The translations under genes and the position numbers were made by a program. Source: Brumimicrobium oceani (lineage in GTDB: Bacteria > Bacteroidota > Bacteroidia > Flavobacteriales_D > Crocinitomicaceae). Taken from it: DNA of 64,000 nt. The stretch covers positions 434,001 to 498,000 of the forward strand of contig NZ_QFRJ01000001.1 of the NCBI RefSeq assembly GCF_003143775.1. Direction: 5' to 3'. Below are positions 1 through 8,808 of the stretch, one piece after another. The stretch's first letter is position 1, and every line of letters starts with the position of its first letter. Below the pieces are notes generated by a model. That model was not told the origin of the DNA and did no database searches. It was given only the letters and a program-made list of their open reading frames with translations.

Positions 1-230
1 AATTCAAACTCTTCAGTTGCTAGACGTGTAGAGTCATTTTCTAAATACATAATACCATTTGCAATTTCAGCTTCGGAAGCCTTTTCTTTTGGGCCAGAAA
101 CAAAATTCTGATAAGCAAGTACGGCTAGTACTACAACTGCAATTCCACCTACAACGAACGTAGAGTATTTAAGGATCTTGTTTCCTTTAAATTGTTCGAT
201 TATTTCTTCTTTTGTAATGTTTTCACTCAT
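1..230 (-). CDS. TPR-type inner-membrane protein, YfgM/YbgF-like (partial, C-terminus outside the window)
   Basis: The reading frame starts with ATG at 230 on the minus strand and runs off the left edge without a stop. The first ~20 residues (MSENITKEEIIEQF...) are cytosolic and charged. One hydrophobic helix follows (about residues 24-42, GGIAVVVLAVLAYQ), then a region starting SGPKEKASEAE that looks like the first helix of an extracytoplasmic TPR domain. This N-in, single-helix, periplasmic-TPR layout is that of YfgM-like proteins. In flavobacteria a gene of this type commonly lies divergent from recF, which matches the position here. Function is not established; a role in envelope protein assembly is an inference from the architecture. 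Confidence 0.6.
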   Translation of the reverse strand, partial: MSENITKEEIIEQFKGNKILKYSTFVVGGIAVVVLAVLAYQNFVSGPKEKASEAEIANGIMYLENDSTRLATEEFE

Positions 231-367
231 AATTAGCTATTTTAAAGCAAGTGCAAAAATAAGTTTTTTTTTCATCCAAAACGAACAAATTATAAAAAGT
301 ACATTGTTAGTAACTTATTTTAATTTTTAAAGTCCTTTAAAATTCTATTTATAATTCACAATTTCCC

Positions 368-375
368 TATCTTTA
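368..375 (+). promoter_or_regulatory. -7 promoter element (TATCTTTA) of recF
   Basis: TATCTTTA matches the Bacteroidota -7 consensus TAnnTTTG at 7 of 8 positions. It ends only 4 nt before the GTG start of recF, so the transcript would begin at or next to the start codon. Confidence 0.4.
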
Positions 376-379
376 CGGC

Positions 380-1516
380 GTGAGCAGTCATATATCCCTT
401 TCGAAATTAAGCTTGATTAATTTTAAAAATTATAAACAAGCCGATGTATCGCTTTCGCCCGATATCAATTGCTTTATTGGTCCTAATGGAGCCGGGAAAA
501 CGAATATTTTAGATGCAATTTACTACTTAAGTATGTGTAAGTCATACTTAAACCCTGTCGACAGCCAAAATATTCTATTTGGAGAGTCATTTTTCGTGAT
601 TCAAAGTATTTGGAATAAAGATGAGGATCAAGAATCTGTTTATTGCGGTGTAAAGAAAGGCCAAAAGAAGGTTTTTAAGAAAAATAAGGTGACTTATGAA
701 AAATTAGCCGACCATATTGGACTTTTCCCTGCGGTGATGATTTCTCCTTATGATAGAAACTTAATTCTAGAAGGAAGTGAAGTAAGAAGAAAGTGGATGG
801 ATGGAATAATTGCCCAATTTGATAGAGATTTTCTTCAAGACTTAATGAAGTATGGAAAGGTCCTGAGTCAAAGAAATGCTTTGCTAAAAAATATGTCCAG
901 TTATGGTTTTTTTGATCAAGAAAGCATTAGTGTCTGGGATGAACAATTAATCGCTTGTGGTAAAAATATTCATAAAGTCAGAAAAAGAGTAGTTGAAGAG
1001 TTTATTCCAATTTTTCAAAAATACTATCAATGGCTTTCTGATAATAAAGAAGAAGTGAGTCTGGAGTACCGTTCTCAGCTATTTGATCAATCTTTTGAGG
1101 AATTGTTGGAAGGAGCAAAGCGCAATGACCAAAGAAAGCAATATACGACGGTGGGAACACATAAGGACGATTTTGGTTTCACTATTAAAGGACATCCTAT
1201 TAAAAAATTTGGTTCTCAAGGTCAGCAAAAGTCGTATTTAATTGCCCTTAGGTTGGCGCAGTACGAGTGGTTATTGTCTCGCCTAAATAGAAAGCCTGTA
1301 CTGCTTTTAGATGATATTTTTGATAAACTAGACAACGGTCGGGTGGAAAGATTAATGCAAATGGTAAGTGATCAGGATTTTGGACAAGTTTTGATTACAG
1401 ATACCGATAAACAAAGAATTGCAACTATCTTTGAAAATAATCAAATAGAGTATAAAGCTTTTCATATTGAGGAGAATTCTATAGTTGAAACGGAGACGAA
1501 AATTGCAAGTGTATGA
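380..1516 (+). CDS. recF: DNA replication and repair protein RecF
   Basis: RecF is an SMC/ABC-type ATPase that helps load RecA at gaps in damaged DNA with RecO and RecR. Visible motifs are the Walker A GPNGAGKT (about residues 34-41), the ABC signature region GSQGQQKS (about 278) and Walker B LLLDD followed by IFDKLD (about 308-317). The length of 378 is normal for the family. The N-terminal LSLINFKNY is the usual RecF opening. The start is GTG at 380; no ATG lies close enough to the conserved opening, and the four extra residues before it are a small excess. It overlaps the next gene by 4 nt (ATGA), so the two are translationally coupled. Confidence 0.95.
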   Translation: MSSHISLSKLSLINFKNYKQADVSLSPDINCFIGPNGAGKTNILDAIYYLSMCKSYLNPVDSQNILFGESFFVIQSIWNKDEDQESVYCGVKKGQKKVFKKNKVTYEKLADHIGLFPAVMISPYDRNLILEGSEVRRKWMDGIIAQFDRDFLQDLMKYGKVLSQRNALLKNMSSYGFFDQESISVWDEQLIACGKNIHKVRKRVVEEFIPIFQKYYQWLSDNKEEVSLEYRSQLFDQSFEELLEGAKRNDQRKQYTTVGTHKDDFGFTIKGHPIKKFGSQGQQKSYLIALRLAQYEWLLSRLNRKPVLLLDDIFDKLDNGRVERLMQMVSDQDFGQVLITDTDKQRIATIFENNQIEYKAFHIEENSIVETETKIASV

Positions 1517-1815
1517 GCGATAGAGAGCGAAATCAGAAAGACCAAGGAATAGATAAAATCATTGATAGGATGATGAAGGCTTGGGGATTGGAAGGTAAAA
1601 TGAAGGAAATGGATATCATTAATGCTTGGCCAGAGATGATGGGAAAAGGGATAGCCAATAGAACCGAAAAGATTTACATTAGAAACAAAGTATTACACAT
1701 TAAATTAAATTCATCGGTAATGCGGGATGAACTCCATTACGGGAGGAGTGTAATTATTCAAAGAGTAAATGAGTTTGCTGGATCTGAAGTGGTTAATGAT
1801 ATTTGGTTCGAGTAA
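1513..1815 (+). CDS. DUF721 (DciA-like) protein
   Basis: This 100-residue protein belongs to the DUF721 family, whose distant relative DciA loads the replicative helicase DnaB in bacteria lacking DnaC. The pattern is a short charged N-terminus, then a central W-PEMMG-GIA-RT core and an I-x-N-VL-IKLNSSVMRDELH stretch, as in other DUF721 proteins. The gene starts inside the recF stop (ATGA), an arrangement that is widespread in Bacteroidota and supports a role in DNA replication or repair. Whether it acts as a true DciA is inferred from family and location only. Confidence 0.8.
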   Translation: MSDRERNQKDQGIDKIIDRMMKAWGLEGKMKEMDIINAWPEMMGKGIANRTEKIYIRNKVLHIKLNSSVMRDELHYGRSVIIQRVNEFAGSEVVNDIWFE

Positions 1816-1864
1816 TACTTGAGCCCAAAAAACACTTCTTAATCTTCTAATAAACAATCAATAA

Positions 1865-3142
1865 ATGCGTTCCAAAATCAATTTGAAGTCTGAGTTGATC
1901 AAATCTGCACTGGTACTTTCTTCTGGAACAGTATTGGCGCAAGGAATTAGCTATTTACTCACTCCATTTATAACCCGACTATATTCTCCTGAAGATTTTG
2001 GGCAGTTTGGAATTATTATGCGAATTGTTGCCTTCCTCGCTGTTATTGGTGCTGCGAGGTATGAATACGCCATTCCGTTACCAAAAAGGAATGCACACGC
2101 CTTTCAAATTTACAGGTTAGCACTAAGAATATTGATTTGGACGATTGGTCTCACTATAATCAGTGGAATTGCTTTTTGGTTTTTTAATGATGAGACGGAA
2201 AATTTATTGTTTTATGTCGTTTTAATTAGCGCAATTACCGGTTTTACTGTGTTTATAAGTATTGGTAGACATTGGGCAATTCGAATGAAATGGTTTAAGA
2301 ATATTACTATTTCTACACTCTTGACCTCGGCAACCACAAATACAGCAAAGTTGTTGGCTGGCTTCGCGGGATTAGGAGTGTTGGGATTAGCAATTTCCAC
2401 TTTATTGGGACTAATTGTGGGGAGTTTCGTATTTGTTCTTGATGCTGTAGGGATTTATAAAATCAATAATAAACGAGCAAAACTTCGAAAATCCGTAGTT
2501 GCAAGGCAGTACAAGGAGTTTCCTAAAGTTAATTTGCCCCATTCCTTAATTGATGCCAGCAGAGAATTGCTCATTGCTTTTTTTCTAACGATTTATCTAA
2601 GTACAGCTTTGTTTGGTTCTTATGACCATTCTTTTCGAATGCTTAAAATTCCGTTATTGCTGATTGGGGTTGCAATTGGACAAGTTTTATATAACCGAAT
2701 TTCTGCAGATTTCGCTCAGGAGAAAAAAATATATCCTATACTAAAACGCTCTGTAATTCTTCTTTCAGCAATTGGGATACTCCCTTTTTCGGTAATCTAC
2801 ATTTGGGGAGTACCAATTTTTGAATTTGTTTTTGGAAATGAATGGAGATTATCAGGTGAAATTGCCGCTGTTTTATCTCCTTGGTTAATGGCCAACTTTG
2901 TTGCTTCATCCATCTCGATGGTTCCTGCGATTATAGGGAAATTGAGGTGGTTCTTTTGGGTTGGAATCGTAACCAGCATCATTCAATTATCTTGCTTTGC
3001 ATTTTTTCCAGAAATTATGGAATGGCTCAATTTTACTGAAATTGGAATGTTCGAAATTATCTCCTGGATCATGTTTGCATTGTTTGCAGTAAGTGTGATT
3101 TGGATGTTGGAGATTGTTAGACGCTTGGATGAACGTGGGTAA
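1865..3142 (+). CDS. Polysaccharide/O-antigen flippase, Wzx-type (MOP superfamily)
   Basis: This is an integral membrane protein of 425 residues with about 12 hydrophobic segments. The N-terminal SSGTVLAQGISYLLTPFITRLYSPEDFG is typical of oligosaccharide flippases that move lipid-linked sugar units across the inner membrane, and the following V-GAARYEYAIPLP segment is also family-like. It starts 49 nt after the DUF721 gene and may be co-transcribed with it. No glycosyltransferases sit beside it, so the sugar moved cannot be inferred. A nucleotide-sugar dehydratase for surface polysaccharide lies 36 kb away at 39170. Confidence 0.85.
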   Translation: MRSKINLKSELIKSALVLSSGTVLAQGISYLLTPFITRLYSPEDFGQFGIIMRIVAFLAVIGAARYEYAIPLPKRNAHAFQIYRLALRILIWTIGLTIISGIAFWFFNDETENLLFYVVLISAITGFTVFISIGRHWAIRMKWFKNITISTLLTSATTNTAKLLAGFAGLGVLGLAISTLLGLIVGSFVFVLDAVGIYKINNKRAKLRKSVVARQYKEFPKVNLPHSLIDASRELLIAFFLTIYLSTALFGSYDHSFRMLKIPLLLIGVAIGQVLYNRISADFAQEKKIYPILKRSVILLSAIGILPFSVIYIWGVPIFEFVFGNEWRLSGEIAAVLSPWLMANFVASSISMVPAIIGKLRWFFWVGIVTSIIQLSCFAFFPEIMEWLNFTEIGMFEIISWIMFALFAVSVIWMLEIVRRLDERG

Positions 3143-3292
3143 ATTTAGAATATTTAGACCGATTTTTTAATGAAATATCATTTTAAATTTAGTTCATGAT
3201 TTGATGTAAATCTTGGTATTCCATTTTCATATATCATAAAAAATTCAGAATGATCAAAGCTCGATGAATAAAATAGTTGTCACTTTATGTTT

Positions 3293-3524
3293 ATGCCAAC
3301 AGTTATAATTGTAAATGGTTATCGTTTTTATTTATAGCAATGAAAATGGGGAGTCAGTTTACATCCATATTTCTAAAGCTTAAGGGAATTCAAAATTTTG
3401 GTTGTATCCATTAGAAGAGACCTACAGTTATGGATTTACTAAACGGCAGAGGAAAGATATTTTAAAATTGCTTGTTGAGCATAAAGAAACCTTAATAAAA
3501 GCCTGCTATGAATACTTTGAATAA
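3293..3524 (+). pseudogene. Decayed DUF4160 gene (frameshift plus internal stop)
   Basis: Starting at ATG 3293 the frame reads MPTVIIVNGYRFY and hits a stop at 3335. After a one-base shift near 3326-3334 the frame continues YSNENGESVYIHISKA, meets a TAA at 3381-3383, then continues GNSKFWLYPLEETYSYGF and ends EYFE at 3524. Joined up, these pieces reproduce a complete DUF4160 protein of about 77 residues: the opening MPT-I-GYRF-FYSNE, the H-V-H region, the A-FWL-P-E-YSYGF core and the terminal NEYF-like end. The first His of the usual HVH motif is Tyr. At least two disabling changes are needed, so a single sequencing error cannot explain it. It overlaps the start of the DUF2442 gene by 17 nt. 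Confidence 0.75.
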
Positions 3525-3825
3525 TAAAGACGATAAAAGATCAAGTGATTCAATAGATCGTTTAATTTTTGAACAAAAGCTTTGCATTAAAACCTTACAT
3601 ATTGATAAGGACCTTGATTTACTATTGCTCATTTTTAATAATGGAAATGTTTTAAAAGCAAAATTGTCAGATTACCCTAGATTAAAAAAAGCGAATAATT
3701 CTCAACTTTCTGACTATAAGTTAATAAATGGAGGGGTTGGAATACAATGGGAAGCTTTAGAAGAAGATTTATCGCTGAAAGGATTTATAAAAACCTCTGC
3801 TTTAAATCAAATGATGAGGAATTAA
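3508..3825 (+). CDS. DUF2442 domain protein (usual partner of DUF4160)
   Basis: This 105-residue protein carries the DUF2442 pattern in residues ~30-95: a two-stranded start (LLLLIFNNGNVLKAKL), then YPRLKKA, a KLINGGVGIQW segment and LEEDLSLKGF. It matches the family form PRL--A----W-LIG-G-GIHW-LDEDLSV-GL. Families DUF2442 and DUF4160 are often adjacent and are sometimes listed as a toxin-antitoxin-like pair, but their biochemical role is unproven. Here the upstream DUF4160 partner is broken, so this gene is an orphan. The unusual ~25-residue hydrophilic N-terminal extension (MNTLNNKDDKRSSDS) could be natural or could mean that translation starts further in. Confidence 0.75.
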   Translation: MNTLNNKDDKRSSDSIDRLIFEQKLCIKTLHIDKDLDLLLLIFNNGNVLKAKLSDYPRLKKANNSQLSDYKLINGGVGIQWEALEEDLSLKGFIKTSALNQMMRN

Positions 3826-3979
3826 CAAGATCATAATAATGATGAAAGCTTAATTGTTTAAGTTGTTTTAATACTTCGCCAAATGTATTATAATCACAAA
3901 ATAAATCAAAAGTTAACGGTTGGAAATTATACGCGATTTGAGTAATCAATTACTTGTGAATATTCGCAAATTCAGAATT

Positions 3980-5572
3980 CTACAATTCCTCATCATAATC
4001 CTTTCCGTCCTCTAAAATCCTTTTTCTATTTGCTTGAAATTTAGCGTTCACAATACTATTCTCTTTTATTAATAAAGGTGTTTGAATTCTCGCTAAATCA
4101 ATCAATGTGTGGAATAAATGATCTGTAACATAAGGAACGGTTTTTCTTTCATCGGATAAACCGATTTTACGCTTATTCATTGTTCGAGATTCATCAGAAA
4201 ACCATACAAAGAAGGGTATTTCTACATTTGATTTAGGTAGTTTTCCAGCATAGTCATGTCCCAGATTGCCACCTTCATCAAAAACATTCTCCCCATGATC
4301 AGCGGTATATAGAACTATGGCGTTTTCGCAGTATGTATCGACAATGTTTAGAATGGAATCTACAACGTGGTCATGATATAAAATACTGTTATGATATTCT
4401 GCTCTAATTTGTGATTGCTTGTCTTTCCCACTGAATAAATCGAAGTCTGCTGGATATCTATTTTTATACGAGGAATGATTTCCCATTGTATGGACTACAA
4501 TAAACTTTAGAGAATCATCAGTCTGTAAGATGTTTTGAATGGGTTTAAACAGTAATTCATCATAAGAATTCGTTAGCGTAGATTCCATAGAGTTACTACT
4601 GGAGAGATTTACAAAAATGGGATGATCTACTTTTCTTGCAAGCACTGTTACTAAATTCTCCCAAACTCCAATAGGTGTTTGGTTAGAGATCCAATAATTG
4701 GTGAATCCAGCACTGTGAAAAACATCAATTACATCCTTTCCCTGGTCTAGTGATATATCATTATTTAGTGCTGTTTCTGACAAACTAGTTAAAACAGAGG
4801 AAATCGTGTTGGAGTAGGAGGACACAACATTGTCAAATACCAATAAGTCTTCTCTCTGGCTTAATAAAGGAGTTGTAGCTTGTTCAGCGCCATACAATTG
4901 CATGTGATTTCGGTTGAGAGATTCACCTAGAATTAAAACAATGGTTTGTTCCCTTACTTCTGATTTAGCTTCGACTTTTTGTGTTGCTTTTCCTTCTTTG
5001 GCAGATTTAAACAAGTCCAACTGTTGTTCAAAAGTCACGGCAACTTTAATGAAGTTAGGAACTCCTTTTCGAATTAATCTGTTGTTCACCGCATTTTCAA
5101 TCACAAAAGCTAAAAACACCAATAGGAATATACTATAGAGGTAAGGATTATTGATATTTGTCTTTTCACTAAGCTTCTTCTTGAAGGCTAAAATAGAAAT
5201 GATGAGTAAAGGAATAATGAGCAATAGACTCTGATCCAGTTTTATACTCATAAAACCCAGACTTTCCTCAAAATTTGTGGCAGAAATGACAAACAAACTA
5301 GAGGTTGATAAAGGACCTTTTAATATAATCCAATGCAAGCTTTCTAGAATTGAAATAATACTAATTATGAATAATCCAACTCTATAAATCAAAACATTAT
5401 TTGCTGCTCGATAGAAAAGAACGAACAGTGTTTGATAGAGAAAATTGATTGCAATTAATCGGGTAGCCACCAAATCGGAATTAAGAAAGTAGCCAAGAAT
5501 AAGTGGGAAGTTGACAATTATCGTGAGGTATAATGGAATAATCTGATTTAGCTTTTTGAGAAAAGATTTCAT
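3980..5572 (-). CDS. CptA/EptA-like phosphoethanolamine transferase (sulfatase superfamily)
   Basis: The protein probably transfers phosphoethanolamine from phosphatidylethanolamine to lipid A or LPS core on the outer face of the inner membrane. Residues 1-160 hold about five membrane helices; the rest is a periplasmic alkaline-phosphatase-fold domain. It begins with ILGESLNRNHMQLYG (about 215-228, metal-binding Glu217). SYSNTISSVL (253-262) holds the likely nucleophile Thr256. A NYWISNQ segment and the metal-ligand motif TADHGENVFDEGG lie further on. The NQTPIGVWEN and DHVVDSIL stretches are closest to E. coli CptA rather than EptA. Length 530 is normal. It starts 3 nt after the OstA-like gene, which fits a shared role in LPS. 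The exact acceptor is not determined. Confidence 0.8.
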   Translation of the reverse strand: MKSFLKKLNQIIPLYLTIIVNFPLILGYFLNSDLVATRLIAINFLYQTLFVLFYRAANNVLIYRVGLFIISIISILESLHWIILKGPLSTSSLFVISATNFEESLGFMSIKLDQSLLLIIPLLIISILAFKKKLSEKTNINNPYLYSIFLLVFLAFVIENAVNNRLIRKGVPNFIKVAVTFEQQLDLFKSAKEGKATQKVEAKSEVREQTIVLILGESLNRNHMQLYGAEQATTPLLSQREDLLVFDNVVSSYSNTISSVLTSLSETALNNDISLDQGKDVIDVFHSAGFTNYWISNQTPIGVWENLVTVLARKVDHPIFVNLSSSNSMESTLTNSYDELLFKPIQNILQTDDSLKFIVVHTMGNHSSYKNRYPADFDLFSGKDKQSQIRAEYHNSILYHDHVVDSILNIVDTYCENAIVLYTADHGENVFDEGGNLGHDYAGKLPKSNVEIPFFVWFSDESRTMNKRKIGLSDERKTVPYVTDHLFHTLIDLARIQTPLLIKENSIVNAKFQANRKRILEDGKDYDEEL

Positions 5573-5575
5573 AGT

Positions 5576-7174
5576 CTAAATAAATGCCATTATTTTGTTG
5601 AATAATAAAATAATATCTGATTTTTCCTTGTCTGAATAAATCATGTCTTGCCAACTTAGTGGCCTCTTATCGACACTCCACTTAAATTGCTCTACACGCT
5701 CTTCCTTTTTATCTATATCGGATATCGGATAAACGATTCCATCTGGATTCTCGCGATAAGTAGCTGTTTCGATATCACCATTTACAAATCTTAAACTGAT
5801 ATTTGATGAGAATATTCGATTCATTCCTTGACGATTTACCACAATAACAGTATCAGTCTCTTCTTCATCTTCTAAAAAGTAAAGTGTTTTAGCGTTTCCA
5901 TCAATATCTACTTTTCGAATTTGAGTACTATCAAAGTAAGCGGTCATAAAAGTTCCTGCCACTTGATTAAAGTAATTTGTTGAATCCACTGGAGTAGCGA
6001 CCAAACCATTTTTCCTTAAAAATGCTTTTTGAATACGGTCATCAGTTTCATAAATTGTAATTGTATCACTTGTTAATTGAGCGTTTTGCGCCCATAATGT
6101 AGGTTCAGTGTACATGTTCATTTCACCTTTAACCTTATCATAAATTAAGGAGTCACAAAGGCCTTGCATATCTCCTCTAAAGAGTTTCACATTGCTGTAA
6201 GCTTGCATGATTTGAGGTTTTCCAGCGGAGTCTGAAAAGCTGTACAATGTATCAGCATGAATATATAGTGTGTCTTGATCTCCAAACCTTTTTGCAAGTG
6301 CATGCCCTGTCAAAAATGCAAATTTCTTTCGGTCATCATTCACAGCGTAGTCGCCTTGAAAGCCTATTTTGTTTGTTGTGTCAATAATTTCAACATTTTT
6401 CTTCGCGATATAAATACTATCGGCAGCAGAGTAGAAGAGGCTGTCTGAACTAATGTGTAGATCTTCTCGATCAATGTAAGCGTTATTTTCTAGAACACCT
6501 TCGTCATTATTTAAGTCGTACCATCCTTTTTCACAGTACATTCTAATTTCGTTATTGCTAATATAAGTGGGGCCATAGAAAAAAGCTTTTTTTGAATTGG
6601 CGTTAAATTCTAGGGTGTCAGATTCAACAGTAAAATCATTACTGGTGTAGATTACATTTTTTCTAAAATTGAACTGTTTTGAATCTGGATAAAAGTAGCC
6701 AATGTCACTACTAAGTCGGTCGCTGGAAGAAATACTTGTGATTACACCTTTGTTTTTGTAAACCCCAACATTATTTTTTAAATCGTAATCTATGGAGTCA
6801 GTCGTGAGTTTATATTCATTGTCTCGAATTCTAACATTTCCATACAACTTGGCGTAATCTCTTTTGGTATCGAAAAAAAGAGAATCACAAAACATGTTTA
6901 GCGTATCCTCTTTATTTAAATGAATATTCCCAAAAGCCCGAACGGTGTTACGAACAAGGTTGTAATAGGCAGAGTCGCAATATAGTTTTGTTTCTTCCTT
7001 TTTGAATACAACATTTCCTTTTACGATGTAATTTCCTGTTGTCCCATCCAATTGAATTTCCTCAGAACCTTCTAATAATTCAATATATTTCTGGGCATGC
7101 GCAGTGCTTACAGACAAAAAAATTGCGCTTCCTATGAGAAGCGCAATTTTAAATATGTTGAATTTTGTTCTCAA
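5576..7174 (-). CDS. OstA/LptA-like periplasmic protein
   Basis: This 532-residue exported protein has a signal peptide ending STAHAQ (about 28). Repeated beta-strand units of the LptA/LptD-N jelly-roll kind follow: GNVVFKKEETKLYCDSAYYN, GNIHLNKEDTL, GNVRIRDNEYKLTTDS and many further YCDS/ADSLFYS units. In Bacteroidota, proteins of this type are called OstA-like and are presumed to move or organise LPS, as LptA does. The start is TTG at 7174, directly after the purA stop (TAATTG). No ATG lies near, and this start gives a proper n-region (MRTKFNIFK), so it is probably correct. It sits between purA and the phosphoethanolamine transferase. Confidence 0.75.
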   Translation of the reverse strand: MRTKFNIFKIALLIGSAIFLSVSTAHAQKYIELLEGSEEIQLDGTTGNYIVKGNVVFKKEETKLYCDSAYYNLVRNTVRAFGNIHLNKEDTLNMFCDSLFFDTKRDYAKLYGNVRIRDNEYKLTTDSIDYDLKNNVGVYKNKGVITSISSSDRLSSDIGYFYPDSKQFNFRKNVIYTSNDFTVESDTLEFNANSKKAFFYGPTYISNNEIRMYCEKGWYDLNNDEGVLENNAYIDREDLHISSDSLFYSAADSIYIAKKNVEIIDTTNKIGFQGDYAVNDDRKKFAFLTGHALAKRFGDQDTLYIHADTLYSFSDSAGKPQIMQAYSNVKLFRGDMQGLCDSLIYDKVKGEMNMYTEPTLWAQNAQLTSDTITIYETDDRIQKAFLRKNGLVATPVDSTNYFNQVAGTFMTAYFDSTQIRKVDIDGNAKTLYFLEDEEETDTVIVVNRQGMNRIFSSNISLRFVNGDIETATYRENPDGIVYPISDIDKKEERVEQFKWSVDKRPLSWQDMIYSDKEKSDIILLFNKIMAFI

Positions 7175-8452
7175 TTATTTTCTGTTGTTCAAAGTTTGAC
7201 TTCGGTCTGGACCTACTGAAACTGTTGCAATTGGAACTTCAAGGTGTTTCTCCAAGTAATGAACATAATCTTTAAGTTCTTTTGGAGCATCAGCAAAGGA
7301 AGTCAATTTTGTTGTATCTGTATTCCAGCCTTTGATGGACTCATAAATTGGTTCAATCTCAATGTCCGTAATATCAAACGGAAGATAATCAACTTTCTTG
7401 CCATCAATTAAATAATGTGTACAAACTTTAATTTCTTCAAATTCGTCTAAAACATCCGATTTCATCATGGAAAGTTCAGATGCACCATTAATCATGATGG
7501 CATATTTTAATGCTGGCAAATCTATCCACCCACAACGTCTTGGTCTACCTGTAGTTGCACCAAACTCACCACCAGCTTTACGAATTTCTTCACCAACTTC
7601 ATCATGTAGTTCGGTAGGGAAAGGACCTGATCCAACACGAGTGCAATAGGCTTTAAATATTCCTATTACATCACCAATTTTTGTTGGTGCGACACCTAAA
7701 CCTGTGCACGTTCCGGCAGTAATTGTGTTTGAAGAGGTAACAAATGGATAACTTCCAAAGTCGATGTCCAAAAGGGTACCTTGAGCACCCTCAGCTAATA
7801 TTGACTTACCTTCTTTCATCGCCTGATTGATGTAATGCTCACTGTCAATTGTCGTAAGTGATCTTAACAGTTCGATTCCTTCAAAAAATGCTGTTTCTAA
7901 CTCCTCTACATTATATTCGAAACCTTCGTAATGATCCAACATTCCTTTGTGTTTCTCTTTTAAACTGTCGTATTTTTCTTGGAAAGTAGGAGTGAAGATG
8001 TCACCAACTCTAATTCCATTACGTCCTGTTTTATCCATATAAGTCGGACCAATTCCTTTTAGTGTTGATCCAATTTTAGATTTCCCTTTTGCTTGTTCCG
8101 AAGCTGCATCTAGCAAACGGTGCGTTGGTAAAATCAAATGAGCCTTATTCGAAATCAATAAAGTTTCTTTGATTGGTAGGTCGAATTGCGCCAAGTTCTC
8201 AATTTCTTTCTGAAATATAACGGGGTCAATTACAACACCGTTACCTACGATGTTTAAAGTATCTTTTCTGAAAATTCCAGAAGGAATAGTGTGCAACACG
8301 TGCTTAATTCCATCAAATTCTAAGGTGTGGCCTGCGTTTGGTCCACCTTGAAAACGTGCAATGATATCATACTTGGGAGTCAAAACATCGACAATTTTCC
8401 CTTTTCCTTCATCACCCCATTGTAATCCTAATAATACGTCTACTTTACTCAT
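7175..8452 (-). CDS. purA: Adenylosuccinate synthetase
   Basis: PurA catalyses IMP + aspartate + GTP to adenylosuccinate, the first committed step to AMP. Recognisable parts are the N-terminal phosphate loop GDEGKGK (about 13-19), GPNAGHTL (about 37-44), KGIGPTYMDK, the AEGAQGTLLDIDFGSYPFVTSS region and the C-terminal TTGRPRRCGW-D. At 425 residues it is a normal full-length enzyme. It starts 4 nt inside the STAS gene (ATGA overlap) and its stop abuts the OstA-like start, so it is part of a tight operon headed by the Fur-family gene. Confidence 0.97.
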   Translation of the reverse strand: MSKVDVLLGLQWGDEGKGKIVDVLTPKYDIIARFQGGPNAGHTLEFDGIKHVLHTIPSGIFRKDTLNIVGNGVVIDPVIFQKEIENLAQFDLPIKETLLISNKAHLILPTHRLLDAASEQAKGKSKIGSTLKGIGPTYMDKTGRNGIRVGDIFTPTFQEKYDSLKEKHKGMLDHYEGFEYNVEELETAFFEGIELLRSLTTIDSEHYINQAMKEGKSILAEGAQGTLLDIDFGSYPFVTSSNTITAGTCTGLGVAPTKIGDVIGIFKAYCTRVGSGPFPTELHDEVGEEIRKAGGEFGATTGRPRRCGWIDLPALKYAIMINGASELSMMKSDVLDEFEEIKVCTHYLIDGKKVDYLPFDITDIEIEPIYESIKGWNTDTTKLTSFADAPKELKDYVHYLEKHLEVPIATVSVGPDRSQTLNNRK

Positions 8453-8805
8453 GCCTCTGGTGCATTTAATTGGTTAATGGCAGCTTGTTTATCTGCCGAA
8501 ATATTAAAAACTGTATTTAACTTAGATATTTTAAAAAGTTCACTAACGGTTTTGTTAGCGTTAATTAGAAATAATTCTCCTCCCTTATTTCGAATATGTG
8601 TAAATATTCGTAGTATTAAATTCAAACCACTGCTGTTGATTTGTTTTAATTCTTTTAAATCTATAATGAATTTTTTTTGACCATTTTCTAACTCATGATC
8701 AACTATTGCCAAGGTTTCATCCACTTTTTCTTTCGTCAAAATAGTTCCCGAAAAGAAAAGGATGCAAATTGAAGACTGTATTTCTAATTGTGTAGAAAAG
8801 CTCAC
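8449..8805 (-). CDS. STAS-domain protein, anti-sigma-factor-antagonist-like
   Basis: A single STAS domain of 118 residues. The key feature is QINSSGLNLIL (about 64-74), where the Ser after Asn corresponds to the phosphorylatable Ser of SpoIIAA-type antagonists. GGELFLINAN and the ELFKISKLNTVFNI end follow the family pattern. No anti-sigma kinase or sigma factor is encoded nearby. The start appears to be GTG at 8805, 3 nt after the Fur stop. Its place between Fur and purA in a coupled operon suggests constitutive expression with purA; a signalling role in the cytoplasm is inferred only from the fold. Confidence 0.8.
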   Translation of the reverse strand: MSFSTQLEIQSSICILFFSGTILTKEKVDETLAIVDHELENGQKKFIIDLKELKQINSSGLNLILRIFTHIRNKGGELFLINANKTVSELFKISKLNTVFNISADKQAAINQLNAPEA

Positions 8806-8808
8806 TGC

